DNA of 64,000 bases from Pseudomonas sp. DTU12.3 (GCF_004124275.1 NZ_CP027218.1:2235501-2299500); one strand, 5' to 3'. Positions 47,051 through 56,263 are shown, counted from the stretch's first letter. Numbers and translations: made by a program. Notes: generated by a model not told the origin, from the letters alone.

Positions 47051-47875
47051 ATGGAACTCGACCTCTGGACTCAGAGCCTCGTCACTGCAATGACTGCGTT
47101 GTGGACCAAAGTAGCCAACTTCATTCCGAACCTGTTCGGCGCACTGGTCGTGCTGCTGTTGGGTTTCGTTGTGGCCAAGCTGCTCGATACCTTGCTGTCC
47201 AAATTGCTCGCCAAACTGGGTCTCGATCGCCTGATGGGCGGCACCGGTTTGACCAAGTTGATGTCGCGCGCGGGGCTGCAAGTGCCGATCTCGACGCTCA
47301 TCGGCAAAATCGTCTATTGGTTCGTTCTGCTGATTTTCCTGGTTTCTGCAGCAGAATCCCTTGGACTTGAGCGAGTTTCAGCTACGCTGGATATGTTGGC
47401 GCTGTATCTGCCGAAAGTATTCGGTGCGGCCCTGGTGTTGCTGGTAGGTGTTTTGCTCGCGCAACTGGCCAACGGGCTGGTGCGCGGGGCGGCAGAAGGC
47501 GTAGGGCTCGACTACGCTTCAGGGCTTGGGCGAATTGCTCAGGGGCTGGTAATCATCATCAGCATCTCGGTCGCGATCAGTCAGCTTGAGGTCAAGACCG
47601 ACCTGCTGAACCATGTGATTGTCATTGTATTGATTACCGTTGGTCTGGCGGTTGCGCTGGCCATGGGTTTGGGAAGCCGGGAAATTGCCGGTCAGATTCT
47701 TGCGGGAATCTATGTGCGTGAGTTGTATCAGGTTGGGCAACAAGTGCGTGTTGGCGAGGTCGAAGGCCAGATCGAAGAGATCGGCACGGTTAAAACCACA
47801 TTGCTGACCGATGAGGGTGAGCTAGTCTCACTCTCCAATCGGATCCTGCTGGAACAGCATGTGAGTAGCCGCTAA
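47051..47875 (+). CDS. cmpX: Mechanosensitive-channel-like membrane protein CmpX
   Basis: 274 residues. Four or five membrane helices: NLFGALVVLLLGFVVAKLLD, VYWFVLLIFLVSAAESLG, FGAALVLLVGVLLAQLANG and VIVIVLITVGLAVALAMGLG, then a small beta domain with QVGQQVRVGEVEGQIEEIG, the MscS-type beta domain. The TM_helix/MscS family suggests an inner-membrane tension sensor or channel. It is immediately upstream of sigX, which responds to envelope and osmotic state. Confidence 0.88.
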   Translation: MELDLWTQSLVTAMTALWTKVANFIPNLFGALVVLLLGFVVAKLLDTLLSKLLAKLGLDRLMGGTGLTKLMSRAGLQVPISTLIGKIVYWFVLLIFLVSAAESLGLERVSATLDMLALYLPKVFGAALVLLVGVLLAQLANGLVRGAAEGVGLDYASGLGRIAQGLVIIISISVAISQLEVKTDLLNHVIVIVLITVGLAVALAMGLGSREIAGQILAGIYVRELYQVGQQVRVGEVEGQIEEIGTVKTTLLTDEGELVSLSNRILLEQHVSSR

Positions 47876-47965
47876 TCCGGCAAACCCTGCTAATGTATGC
47901 CGCCGCAAAATGCCAGCTGATGCTGGTTGCGGTGGACATTGACCTGACTGTCGGCACGACTTGTT

Positions 47966-48556
47966 TTGAATAAAGCCCAAACGCTATCTACGCGCTACGA
48001 CCCCCGCGAGCTCTCTGATGAGGAGTTGGTCGCGCGCTCGCATACCGAGCTTTTTCACGTAACGCGCGCTTATGAAGAACTGATGCGGCGTTACCAGCGA
48101 ACATTATTTAACGTCTGCGCGAGATATCTTGGGAACGATCGCGACGCAGACGATGTCTGTCAGGAAGTCATGTTGAAGGTGCTGTATGGCCTGAAGAACT
48201 TCGAGGGGAAATCGAAGTTCAAGACATGGCTATATAGCATCACGTACAACGAATGTATTACGCAGTATCGGAAGGAACGGCGAAAGCGTCGCTTGATGGA
48301 CGCATTGAGTCTTGACCCCCTCGAGGAAGCGTCTGAAGAAAAGACGCCTAAAGCCGAGGAGAAGGGTGGACTCGATCGCTGGCTGGTGTATGTGAACCCG
48401 ATCGACCGCGAAATTCTGGTGCTACGATTTGTCGCAGAGCTGGAATTTCAGGAGATCGCAGACATCATGCACATGGGTTTGAGTGCGACAAAAATGCGAT
48501 ACAAACGTGCTCTAGATAAATTGCGTGAGAAATTTGCAGGCATTGCTGAAACTTAG
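47966..48556 (+). CDS. sigX: ECF sigma factor SigX
   Basis: 196 residues; start is TTG at 47966 with a poor ribosome binding site. Region 2: YEELMRRYQRTLFNVCARYL, DADDVCQEVMLKVLYGLKNF and FKTWLYSITYNECITQYRKE. Region 4: IDREILVLRFVAELEFQEIA and SATKMRYKRALDKLREKF. SigX directs RNA polymerase to oprF and to membrane-lipid and envelope genes. No anti-sigma gene follows, in keeping with known SigX loci; cmpX upstream has been proposed to influence its activity. Confidence 0.95.
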   Translation: MNKAQTLSTRYDPRELSDEELVARSHTELFHVTRAYEELMRRYQRTLFNVCARYLGNDRDADDVCQEVMLKVLYGLKNFEGKSKFKTWLYSITYNECITQYRKERRKRRLMDALSLDPLEEASEEKTPKAEEKGGLDRWLVYVNPIDREILVLRFVAELEFQEIADIMHMGLSATKMRYKRALDKLREKFAGIAET

Positions 48557-48582
48557 TTCAGCGCAAATATCTCTTACGTGTA

Positions 48583-48604
48583 GGCAAGTTCTGATAGACT
48601 TGCC
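48583..48604 (+). other. Stem-loop between sigX and oprF
   Basis: GGCAAGT / ACTTGCC with an 8-nt loop and no T run. It may partially terminate or process the sigX-oprF transcript. Confidence 0.4.
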
Positions 48605-48663
48605 GCCGAGTTGTCCCCCGGTTTGCGGGACTGCTTCACAATCACCAGATGGGGATTTAACGG

Positions 48664-49698
48664 ATGAAACTGAAAAACACCTTGGGCTTGGCCATTGGTT
48701 CTCTGATTGCCGCCACTTCGTTCGGCGCTCTGGCACAAGGCCAAGGCGCAGTTGAAATCGAAGGCTTCGCAAAGAAAGAACAATTCGACAGCGCTCGTAA
48801 CTTCAAGAACAACGGCAACCTCTTCGGTGGTTCGGTTGGTTACTTCCTGACCGACGACGTTGAACTGCGTCTGGGCTACGACGAAGTGCACAACGTGCGT
48901 GCTGACGATGGCAAGAACGTAAAAGGCGCTAACACCGCTCTGGACGCTCTGTACCACTTCAACAACCCAGGCGACATGCTGCGTCCATACGTCTCGGCCG
49001 GTTTCTCCGACCAGAGCATCGACCAGAATGGTTCGAACGGTCGTAACCGTTCTACCTTCGCTAACCTGGGCGCTGGTGCCAAGCTGTACTTCACCGAGAA
49101 CTTCTACGCCCGTGCTGGCGTTGAAGCTCAATACAATATCGACCAGGGCGACACCGAGTGGGCTCCTAGCGTTGGTATCGGTGTGAACTTCGGTGGCGGC
49201 TCCAAGCCTGCTGCTGCTCCAGTTCCAGCACCAGCTGAAGTCTGCTCCGACAGCGACAACGACGGCGTTTGCGACAACGTTGACAAGTGCCCGGACACCC
49301 CAGCCAACGTAACTGTTGACGCTGATGGCTGCCCAGCAGTTGCTGAAGTTGTTCGTGTTGAGCTGGACGTTAAGTTCGATTTCGACAAGTCTGTTGTTAA
49401 AACCAACAGCTACGGCGACATCAAGAACCTGGCTGACTTCATGAAGCAGTACCCATCCACCACCACTACTGTTGAAGGTCACACTGACTCCGTCGGTCCT
49501 GACGCTTACAACCAGAAACTGTCCGAGCGTCGTGCAAACGCCGTTAAGCAAGTTCTGACCAACCAGTACGGTGTTGAATCGTCCCGCGTTCAGTCTGTTG
49601 GCTACGGCGAATCCCGCCCAGTTGCTGACAACAAAACTGAAGCTGGCCGCGCTGTAAACCGTCGCGTAGAAGCGCAGGTTGAAGCTCAAGCTAAGTAA
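48664..49698 (+). CDS. oprF: Major outer-membrane porin OprF
   Basis: 344 residues. Signal peptide MKLKNTLGLAIGSLIAATSF (cleavage near ALAQ-GQG), an eight-stranded beta-barrel domain to about 180, a proline/alanine hinge (AAAPVPAPAE), a calcium-binding-like loop with SDSDNDGVCDNVDKCPD containing two of the four linker cysteines, and an OmpA peptidoglycan-binding domain (VEGHTDSVGPDAYNQKLSERR). It links the outer membrane to peptidoglycan and is a slow porin. Codon choice is strongly biased, as expected of a very highly expressed gene. Confidence 0.98.
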   Translation: MKLKNTLGLAIGSLIAATSFGALAQGQGAVEIEGFAKKEQFDSARNFKNNGNLFGGSVGYFLTDDVELRLGYDEVHNVRADDGKNVKGANTALDALYHFNNPGDMLRPYVSAGFSDQSIDQNGSNGRNRSTFANLGAGAKLYFTENFYARAGVEAQYNIDQGDTEWAPSVGIGVNFGGGSKPAAAPVPAPAEVCSDSDNDGVCDNVDKCPDTPANVTVDADGCPAVAEVVRVELDVKFDFDKSVVKTNSYGDIKNLADFMKQYPSTTTTVEGHTDSVGPDAYNQKLSERRANAVKQVLTNQYGVESSRVQSVGYGESRPVADNKTEAGRAVNRRVEAQVEAQAK

Positions 49699-49713
49699 TT
49701 AGCTGCCGCTCTG

Positions 49714-49743
49714 AGAAAAGCCCGGCTTAGGCCGGGCTTTTCT
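49714..49743 (+). terminator. Intrinsic terminator of oprF
   Basis: AGAAAAGCCCGGC / GCCGGGCTTTTCT stem with a short loop. Confidence 0.92.
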
Positions 49744-49770
49744 TTGCCTGCGATTTGGCTTTGAAGCTTT

Positions 49771-49849
49771 AAAAGATCGCAGCCTGCGACAGCTCCTACA
49801 TGAAATCTGCACACGTGCTGTAGGAGCTTCCGCAGGCTGCGATCTTTTG
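49771..49849. repeat. REPIN (family A) overlapping the 3' end of cobA
   Basis: AAAAGATCGCAGCCTGCGAC and the inverted GTAGGAGCTTCCGCAGGCTG with a 20-nt spacer. The right-hand unit is translated as the end of CobA and the left-hand unit supplies its stop codon. Confidence 0.88.
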
Positions 49850-50563
49850 CTCTTCAGCAACAGCCGCCACCGCACCAATCACCAGAATCGCCGGGCTTTT
49901 CAGTCCAAACGCACACGCATCCTCTCCCATGTCCCGCAGAGCACTGCGGCATTCCCGCTGCTCCGGCAACGAAGCATTCTCGATCATCGCCACCGGCGTA
50001 TCCGCCGCCATCCCGCCCGCCAACAACTGATCGCGAATCTCGCCCAGCTTGGCCACGCCCATGTAAATCACCAGCGTCGTGCCGCCCTGCGCCAGCGCCT
50101 GCCAGTTCAATTGGCTGTCATCCTGGGTGTGCGCAGTCACCAGCGTTACCCCGCGCGCCACACCGCGCAGCGTCAGCGGAATGTCGCACTGCGTCGCCCC
50201 GGCCAGTCCGGCGGTAATGCCATTGACCAATTCCACTTCAACCCCGCGTTCACGCAGCCACTGCGCCTCTTCACCGCCACGGCCGAAAATGCACGGATCA
50301 CCACCCTTGAGGCGTACCACGCACTTTCCCTGGCGGGCATACCGCAGCATCAACCGATGAATGAACGCCTGCGGTGTCGAGCGGCAGCCACCGCGTTTAC
50401 CCACGGCAATGATTCGCGCGCCAGGGCAGTGCGCCAGCACCGCGTCGTTGACCAGGTCATCGATCAGCACCACCGCCGCCTCGCGCAATGCGCGCACGGC
50501 CTTGAGGGTCAACAGTTCCGGGTCGCCGGGGCCTGCGCCCACCAGCCAGACTTTTGCATTCAT
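49796..50563 (-). CDS. cobA: Uroporphyrinogen-III C-methyltransferase (with REP-encoded tail)
   Basis: 255 residues. It methylates uroporphyrinogen III to precorrin-2, the start of siroheme needed by the nitrite reductase encoded upstream. Signatures: VWLVGAGPGDPELLTLKA, VVRLKGGDPCIFGRGGEEA, and GITAGLAGATQCDIPLTLR. The usual protein ends shortly after ILVIGAVA; here the frame runs on into the REPIN, adding KIAACGSSYS (a translated repeat unit), STCADFM, and a TAG stop also from the repeat. The fold should be unaffected. Last gene of nirB-nirD-nasC-cobA; it starts 14 nt after nasC. Confidence 0.93.
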   Translation of the reverse strand: MNAKVWLVGAGPGDPELLTLKAVRALREAAVVLIDDLVNDAVLAHCPGARIIAVGKRGGCRSTPQAFIHRLMLRYARQGKCVVRLKGGDPCIFGRGGEEAQWLRERGVEVELVNGITAGLAGATQCDIPLTLRGVARGVTLVTAHTQDDSQLNWQALAQGGTTLVIYMGVAKLGEIRDQLLAGGMAADTPVAMIENASLPEQRECRSALRDMGEDACAFGLKSPAILVIGAVAAVAEEQKIAACGSSYSTCADFM

Positions 50564-50576
50564 GCAGTGCTCCTCA

Positions 50577-53291
50577 TCAGATGACGGCGACCGGCTGCAA
50601 CTCGGCAGCCAGCAAGCGCTTTATTTCCGGGACGCACGAGCCGCATTGCGTGCCGCAGCCCAAATTGTTTTTCAAACCCTGCAAATCCAGGCCTTGGCGA
50701 ATGCCGGTACAGACCGCGTTGAAGCTGACGTTCCTGCAATTGCACAGGGTTTTATCCACGGCGGCCTGCCCGCCGGTGCTCCCCGGTGGCGCACTCATCG
50801 GCGCCAGCAGCCAACGCCGCAACTGCTCGTCGGCACGGCCCTCCAGCCACAGGCTTTGCAACCAATGTTGCGCGAGGGTTTCGCCGGCCAGTCGAATCGC
50901 CGTAATCCGGCCGTTTTCGATGCGCACCCGTTTACCGATAGCCCGACGCGGATCGTCATAGGCCAATACCGGCCCGTCGATCAGTGACAGGCACTGGTCG
51001 ATAGCAGCGAGTAATTGCGGATTCGGCGCCTCGCTGCTGGCAGCGCGTATCAGCAATGCCGATCGTTCACGTCCGACAAGGCTGAGACTTACGTAGGAAA
51101 ACGCCTCACAGAGCGGTCGTAGCGTCTCGAAATGCCGTTGAACATCACCCTCGATCAGTGCGAAAAGCTGCCAAGGCAAATTCACCGGTTCCAGGCGCAC
51201 ACCGCTGTGTTTGAGTTCCGGCTGCTTCGACAACGGATCGAAGGTCGACAGGGTCAGGCTGTTGACGCCGCCCTTGAGAAACCGGTCGCCCCAGTGCATC
51301 GGTAAAAAGGCCTGGCCCGGCCGTACACCGTCATCGCTGCCGACCGCGACGATCACCGCGCCGCGACGACTTTTCAGATTGACCAGATCACCCGGCTGCA
51401 AACGCTGCCGACGCAATTCGTCCGGGTGCAGGCTCAACACCGCTTCGCTGACATGCCCGAACAACTGCGCAGCGGTGCCGGTGCGGCTCATACCGTGCCA
51501 TTGATCGCGCAGACGGCCGGTGATCAGCGTCAACGGGAAGCGCGCGTCACGCTGCTCTTTGGCAGCGCGATACGGCTCGGCAATGAACTGCGCGCGTCCG
51601 TTGGCCGTAGGAAAAACGCCGTCTTCATAGAGGCGAACGGTTCCCTGCCGGGCGCCGGTGGGGAAGGGCCACTGTTGCGGCCCGATCTGGTCGATCAAGG
51701 CGTGGCTGATCCCGGACATATCCAGATCGCGCCCGCGTGTCAGCTCTTTGAATTCATCGAACAACTGCCACGGCTGATCGAATTTGAACAGGCTCGATGC
51801 TGCGGGACGCAGACGTTTCTCCAGCCGTTGTGCGAAATCCACCGTGATTGCCCAATCCGGACGTGCTTCACCCGGTGGGAGAATGGCTTTGCGCACGTGG
51901 GAAATTCGCCGCTCGGAATTGGTCACCGAACCTTCTTTCTCGCCCCAACTGGCGGCGGGCAGCAGCAGATCGGCAAACGCCGCGGTTTCGGTGGTGCGAA
52001 AGGCTTCTTGCAGGACCACAAACGGGCAGGCCTCAAGCGCTGCCCGCACCGAGTGTTGATCGGGCATCGATTGCGCAGGGTTGGTGCAGGCGATCCACAA
52101 CGCCTTGATCTTGCCGTTGCGCACCTGCTCGAACAGTTCGATCGCACTCATTCCGGTGTTTTCCGGCAACCGATCGACACCCCAATAAGCCGCCACTTCC
52201 GCGCGGTGCTCAGGGTTGGCCGCGTCGCGATGGCCCGGCAACAGATTCGACAGGCTGCCGGTTTCGCGGCCACCCATGGCATTCGGCTGACCGGTCAAAG
52301 AGAAAGGTCCTGCACCGGGCCGACCGACTTGCCCGGTGGCGAGGTGCAGATTGATCAATGCGCTGTTTTTCGCGCTGCCGGCGGTGGACTGGTTCAAACC
52401 CATGCACCACAGCGACAGATAACTCGGTGACGTGCCGACCCATTCGGCACATTGCTGCAATTGCTCGACGCTGATCCCGCACAGTTGCGACACCATCTGC
52501 GGGGTGTAATCGCGTACCAGGCTCTTCAGTTCCACGAGGCCTTCGGTGTGCGCCTTGATGAATTCACGGTCGATCCAGTCTTCCCACAACAGCAGGTGCA
52601 AAATCCCATGGAACAAAGCGACATCGGTGCCGGGAAGAATCGCCAGATGCAGATCGGCGAGGTCACAGGTGTCGGTGCGCCGTGGATCAATGACGATGAC
52701 TTTCATCTGTGGACGACGCGATTTTGCCTCTTCCAGTCGACGGAAAAGTACCGGATGGGCGTAGGCCATGTTGCTGCCGACGATCATTACGCAATCGCTT
52801 AGCTCCAGATCTTCATAACTGCACGGCGGGGCATCGGCGCCGAGGCTGCGCTTGTAGCCGACCACCGCCGACGACATGCACAGGCGTGAATTGCTGTCGA
52901 TGTTGTTGGTGCCGACCAGCGCCCGTGCCAGCTTGTTGAAGGCGTAATAGTCCTCGGTCAGCAGTTGCCCGGAGATATAGAACGCCACGCTGTCCGGGCC
53001 GTGTTCAGCGATGGTCTCGGCGAACACGTTGGCAGCATGTTCCAGCGCGGTGTCCCAATCCGTGCGACTGCGCGCCAGGTTTTTTCCCAGACGTAATTCC
53101 GGGTGCAGCGCGCGGGCAGCGAGGTCGCCGGTCAGGTGCAGCGTCGAGCCTTTGCTGCAGAGTTTGCCGAAGTTGGCCGGATGCGCCGGATCGCCGCTGA
53201 CGCCGAAAATACGTTCGCCGTCATGCTCGATCAGCACGCCGCAGCCGACCCCGCAATAACAGCAGGTCGAGGCGGTCGTCTGGCGGTTCAT
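50577..53291 (-). CDS. nasC: Assimilatory nitrate reductase, molybdopterin catalytic subunit
   Basis: 904 residues. It reduces nitrate to nitrite in the cytoplasm using bis-MGD molybdenum. An N-terminal [4Fe-4S] site (CCYCGVGC, then GKLCSKG) and the molybdopterin domains (NIDSNSRLCMSSAV, IVGSNMAYAHPV, GRPGAGPFSLTGQPNAMGGRE) identify it. The C-terminal extension CNCRNVSFNAVC and LGCGTQCGSCVPEI is a BFD-like [2Fe-2S] domain that passes electrons from a partner or directly. Its ATG overlaps the nirD stop (TGATG). Confidence 0.94.
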   Translation of the reverse strand: MNRQTTASTCCYCGVGCGVLIEHDGERIFGVSGDPAHPANFGKLCSKGSTLHLTGDLAARALHPELRLGKNLARSRTDWDTALEHAANVFAETIAEHGPDSVAFYISGQLLTEDYYAFNKLARALVGTNNIDSNSRLCMSSAVVGYKRSLGADAPPCSYEDLELSDCVMIVGSNMAYAHPVLFRRLEEAKSRRPQMKVIVIDPRRTDTCDLADLHLAILPGTDVALFHGILHLLLWEDWIDREFIKAHTEGLVELKSLVRDYTPQMVSQLCGISVEQLQQCAEWVGTSPSYLSLWCMGLNQSTAGSAKNSALINLHLATGQVGRPGAGPFSLTGQPNAMGGRETGSLSNLLPGHRDAANPEHRAEVAAYWGVDRLPENTGMSAIELFEQVRNGKIKALWIACTNPAQSMPDQHSVRAALEACPFVVLQEAFRTTETAAFADLLLPAASWGEKEGSVTNSERRISHVRKAILPPGEARPDWAITVDFAQRLEKRLRPAASSLFKFDQPWQLFDEFKELTRGRDLDMSGISHALIDQIGPQQWPFPTGARQGTVRLYEDGVFPTANGRAQFIAEPYRAAKEQRDARFPLTLITGRLRDQWHGMSRTGTAAQLFGHVSEAVLSLHPDELRRQRLQPGDLVNLKSRRGAVIVAVGSDDGVRPGQAFLPMHWGDRFLKGGVNSLTLSTFDPLSKQPELKHSGVRLEPVNLPWQLFALIEGDVQRHFETLRPLCEAFSYVSLSLVGRERSALLIRAASSEAPNPQLLAAIDQCLSLIDGPVLAYDDPRRAIGKRVRIENGRITAIRLAGETLAQHWLQSLWLEGRADEQLRRWLLAPMSAPPGSTGGQAAVDKTLCNCRNVSFNAVCTGIRQGLDLQGLKNNLGCGTQCGSCVPEIKRLLAAELQPVAVI

Positions 53292-53608
53292 CAGATGGCT
53301 TCCCGCAGGGCCAACTGCACCCGACCGTTCTCGACCCGCGCCGGGTGGTGATGCGCGCAGCCGATGTCTGGCGCCTGCGCCTCGCCGGATTGCAGGTCGA
53401 TCTGCCAGTTGTGCAGCGGGCAGGCCACGCGTTTGCCGTAGATCAGACCTTGCGACAACGGCCCACCCTTGTGCGGGCAGCGGTCATCAAGAGCGAAAAC
53501 CTCATCGTCACTTGTACGAAAAATCGCGATGTCACCTTTCGGCCCGGCAATGATCCGCGAGCCGAGGGCGTTGATCTCTTCGAGGGCACAGATATCCAGC
53601 CAGTTCAT
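53291..53608 (-). CDS. nirD: Nitrite reductase small subunit (Rieske-type)
   Basis: 105 residues from MNWLDICALEEI. The Rieske-like pattern CPHKGGPLSQG and CPLHNW retains both Cys-x-His pairs, so it can bind a [2Fe-2S] cluster; in E. coli NirD these are lost. It is fused by overlap to both neighbours (ATGA with nirB, TGATG with nasC), so subunit ratio is set by coupled translation. The longer frame to 53686 lies inside nirB and is rejected. Confidence 0.93.
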   Translation of the reverse strand: MNWLDICALEEINALGSRIIAGPKGDIAIFRTSDDEVFALDDRCPHKGGPLSQGLIYGKRVACPLHNWQIDLQSGEAQAPDIGCAHHHPARVENGRVQLALREAI

Positions 53609-56058
53609 GCCGGCACCTCCAGGTTTTTCACAGGGATCACGTCGAATTCTTTCTTCAGTTGCGGCTGCACCAGACGTTCTTTCCACGGGTCCTGTTCGAA
53701 CGACAGGGAGAATTGCAGGCGTTCGTTCAAGGCTTTGCGGCGCTCAGGATCTTCCAGCACGGCTTTCTTGATGTGCTCCATACCGACCCGTTGCAGGTAG
53801 TGCACGGTGCGCTCGAGGTAGAAGGCTTCTTCGCGATACAGCTGCAGAAACGCACCGTTGTATTCGCGCACTTCTTCGGCGGTTTTCAGCTTGACGAAGA
53901 ATTCGGCGACCTCGGTTTTGATCCCGCCGTTGCCACCGATGTACATCTCCCAGCCGGAGTCGACGCCGATTATTCCTACGTCCTTGATCCCCGCTTCCGA
54001 GCAGTTGCGTGGGCATCCGGAGACAGCCAGTTTCACTTTGTGCGGCGACCACATGTTGAACAGGTCGTGCTCAAGCTCGATGCCCAGTTGCGTCGAGTTC
54101 TGCGTGCCGAAACGGCAGAACTCACTGCCGACGCAGGTTTTAACGGTGCGGATGGATTTGCCGTAGGCATGGCCGGACGGCATGTCGAGATCCTTCCAGA
54201 CGCCGGGCAGGTCCTGTTTTTTGATGCCGAGCAAATCGATACGCTGACCGCCGGTGACCTTGACCATCGGCACGTTGTACTTGTCGGCCACATCGGCAAT
54301 CCGCCTCAGCTCGGAAGGATTGGTCACGCCGCCCCACATCCTTGGTACCACCGAATAAGTGCCGTCCTTCTGGATATTGGCGTGAGCGCGTTCGTTGATC
54401 AGGCGCGATTGCGGGTCGTCCTTGGCTTCGCCGGGCCAGGTGGAAATCAGGTAATAGTTGAGGGCAGGGCGGCAGGTGGCGCAGCCGTTCGGCGTGCGCC
54501 AGTTGAGGTAACTCATGGTGCCGGCGATGGTCAGCAGATGTTCTTCGCGGATGGCCTGACGGATCTGCCCGTGGTTGAGATCACTGCAACCGCAGATGGC
54601 TTTTTCGCTTTTCGGTTTGACGTCGGCCGCGCCACCGACGGTGTTGATCAGGATCTGCTCGACCAGCCCGGCGCAGGAGCCACAGGAGCTGGCGGCTTTG
54701 GTGTGTTTCTTCACCTCATCGACACTGAACAAGCCGTGTTCCTGAATGGCTTTGACAATGGTGCCTTTGCACACGCCGTTGCAGCCGCAGACTTCGGCGG
54801 TGTCGGCCATGACCATGGCTTTGTCCTGGCCCTGATGTCCTACGTCGCCTAATGCGTTTTCTCCGAACATCAGGTGATCACGGATCTCGCCGATGGCGTG
54901 ATTCTCACGAATTTGTCGGAAATACCAACCGCCATCTGCCGTATCGCCGTACAGACAGGCGCCGACCAGCACGTCATCCTTGATCACCAGTTTTTTGTAC
55001 ACGCCGCCAATCGGATCGGAGAGGGTGATGGTTTCCGTACCTTCGCCACCCATGAAGTCACCAGCGGAAAACAGGTCGATGCCGGTGACTTTGAGTTTGG
55101 TCGAGGTGACCGAACCCTGATAACGGGCGAACCCCAGTTGCGCGAGGTGGTTGGCGCAAACCTTGGCCTGTTCGAACAGCGGCGCGACCAGGCCGTAGGC
55201 AATGCCGCGATGGCTGGCGCATTCGCCGATGGCATAAATACGCGGGTCGTAAGTTTGCAAAGTGTCGTTGACCAGAATCCCGCGATTGCACGGGATGCCG
55301 GCCTTTTCCGCCAGTTCGGTATTGGGGCGGATGCCAGCGGCCATCACCACCAGATCGGCGGGAATGATGTCGCCGTTTTTGAATTGCACCGAGCCGACCC
55401 GGCCATTGCCGGCGTCGTGCAGGGCTTGGGTCTGTTCGCAGAGCCGGAAATGCAAACCTCGGGATTCGAGGGCGGTTTGCAGCAGTTGGCCACTGGTTTT
55501 GTCCAGTTGCCGCTCCAGCAGCCATTCGCCGATATGCACGACGGTAACGTGCATGCCGCGCAGCATCAGGCCGTTGGCCGCTTCGAGGCCAAGCAGGCCA
55601 CCGCCAATGACCACCGCGTGCTTGTGGGTTTTCGCGGTGTCGATCATCGCCTGGGTATCGGCGATGTCGCGATAGCCGATCACACCGTGCAAGGTGTTGC
55701 CGGGGATAGGCAGAATGAACGGCGTCGAACCGGTGGCGATCAGCAGGCGATCGTATTCGGCTTCGGTGCCGTCCTCGGCGATCACCCGGCGTTTGACCCG
55801 GTCGATCTCCACCACTTTGCGGTTGAGCAGCAACTTGATGTTGTTTTGCAGATACCAGTCGAGGTCGTTGAGCACGATCTCTTCGAAGGTCTGCTCGCCG
55901 GCCAATACCGGCGAGAGCAGGATGCGGTTGTAATTGGTGTGCGGCTCGGCGCCGAAGACCGTGATGTCGTACAGCTCGTTGCTCAGTTTGAGCAGCTCTT
56001 CGAGGGTGCGAACCCCGGCCATGCCATTGCCGATCATCACCATTTTGAGTTTTTTCAT
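53605..56058 (-). CDS. nirB: NAD(P)H nitrite reductase large subunit
   Basis: 817 residues from the ATG at 56058 with GGAGA upstream. FAD/NAD(P)H modules (MIGNGMAGVRTLEELL, VVIGGGLLGLEAANGL, IYAIGECASHRG) precede two BFD [2Fe-2S] segments (CGCNGVCKG, SSCGSCAGLVEQIL) and the sulfite/nitrite reductase core whose four cysteines bind [4Fe-4S]-siroheme (CVGSEFCRFG and SGCPRNCSEAG). It reduces nitrite to ammonia. First gene of the operon, behind a sigma-54 promoter and an ANTAR-type attenuator. Confidence 0.96.
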   Translation of the reverse strand: MKKLKMVMIGNGMAGVRTLEELLKLSNELYDITVFGAEPHTNYNRILLSPVLAGEQTFEEIVLNDLDWYLQNNIKLLLNRKVVEIDRVKRRVIAEDGTEAEYDRLLIATGSTPFILPIPGNTLHGVIGYRDIADTQAMIDTAKTHKHAVVIGGGLLGLEAANGLMLRGMHVTVVHIGEWLLERQLDKTSGQLLQTALESRGLHFRLCEQTQALHDAGNGRVGSVQFKNGDIIPADLVVMAAGIRPNTELAEKAGIPCNRGILVNDTLQTYDPRIYAIGECASHRGIAYGLVAPLFEQAKVCANHLAQLGFARYQGSVTSTKLKVTGIDLFSAGDFMGGEGTETITLSDPIGGVYKKLVIKDDVLVGACLYGDTADGGWYFRQIRENHAIGEIRDHLMFGENALGDVGHQGQDKAMVMADTAEVCGCNGVCKGTIVKAIQEHGLFSVDEVKKHTKAASSCGSCAGLVEQILINTVGGAADVKPKSEKAICGCSDLNHGQIRQAIREEHLLTIAGTMSYLNWRTPNGCATCRPALNYYLISTWPGEAKDDPQSRLINERAHANIQKDGTYSVVPRMWGGVTNPSELRRIADVADKYNVPMVKVTGGQRIDLLGIKKQDLPGVWKDLDMPSGHAYGKSIRTVKTCVGSEFCRFGTQNSTQLGIELEHDLFNMWSPHKVKLAVSGCPRNCSEAGIKDVGIIGVDSGWEMYIGGNGGIKTEVAEFFVKLKTAEEVREYNGAFLQLYREEAFYLERTVHYLQRVGMEHIKKAVLEDPERRKALNERLQFSLSFEQDPWKERLVQPQLKKEFDVIPVKNLEVPA

Positions 56059-56127
56059 CAGGTTCTCCGGGGAGCTGGGGCTGGCCTCTTGTGGGCAGTC
56101 AGGCCTTGCTCGAGAAATTTTGCGCAA

Positions 56128-56218
56128 ACAAAAAAGGCGTCCCGCTAGTTGCCTAGCGAGGACGCCTTTGTCCTGGTCCCGTTCTCTCGGGAAGCGCAGC
56201 CTTCGTCGTTGAAGGCTG
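56128..56218 (-). promoter_or_regulatory. NasT (ANTAR) attenuator in the nirB leader
   Basis: On the minus strand, hairpin P1 (56218-56197) is CAGCCTTC-AACGAC-GAAGGCTG and hairpin P2 (56192-56177) is TCCCG-AGAGAA-CGGGA. Both hexaloops have A at position 1 and G at position 4, the ANTAR recognition rule. A strong terminator follows (56169-56133, AAAGGCGTCC ... GGACGCCTTT type stem, then T run), 70 nt before the nirB ATG. NasT binding to P1-P2 would prevent termination. Confidence 0.85.
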
Positions 56219-56246
56219 GGCTTTATGTGTGTGTTGAATGGGGTAA

Positions 56247-56263
56247 TGCAGTGGTTGTGCCAA
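56247..56263 (-). promoter_or_regulatory. Sigma-54 promoter of nirB-nirD-nasC-cobA
   Basis: TTGGCACAACCACTGCA on the minus strand: -24 GG and -12 GC are separated by exactly 10 nt. Predicted start near 56236, about 18 nt before P1. Fits NtrC control of nitrate assimilation. Confidence 0.8.
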
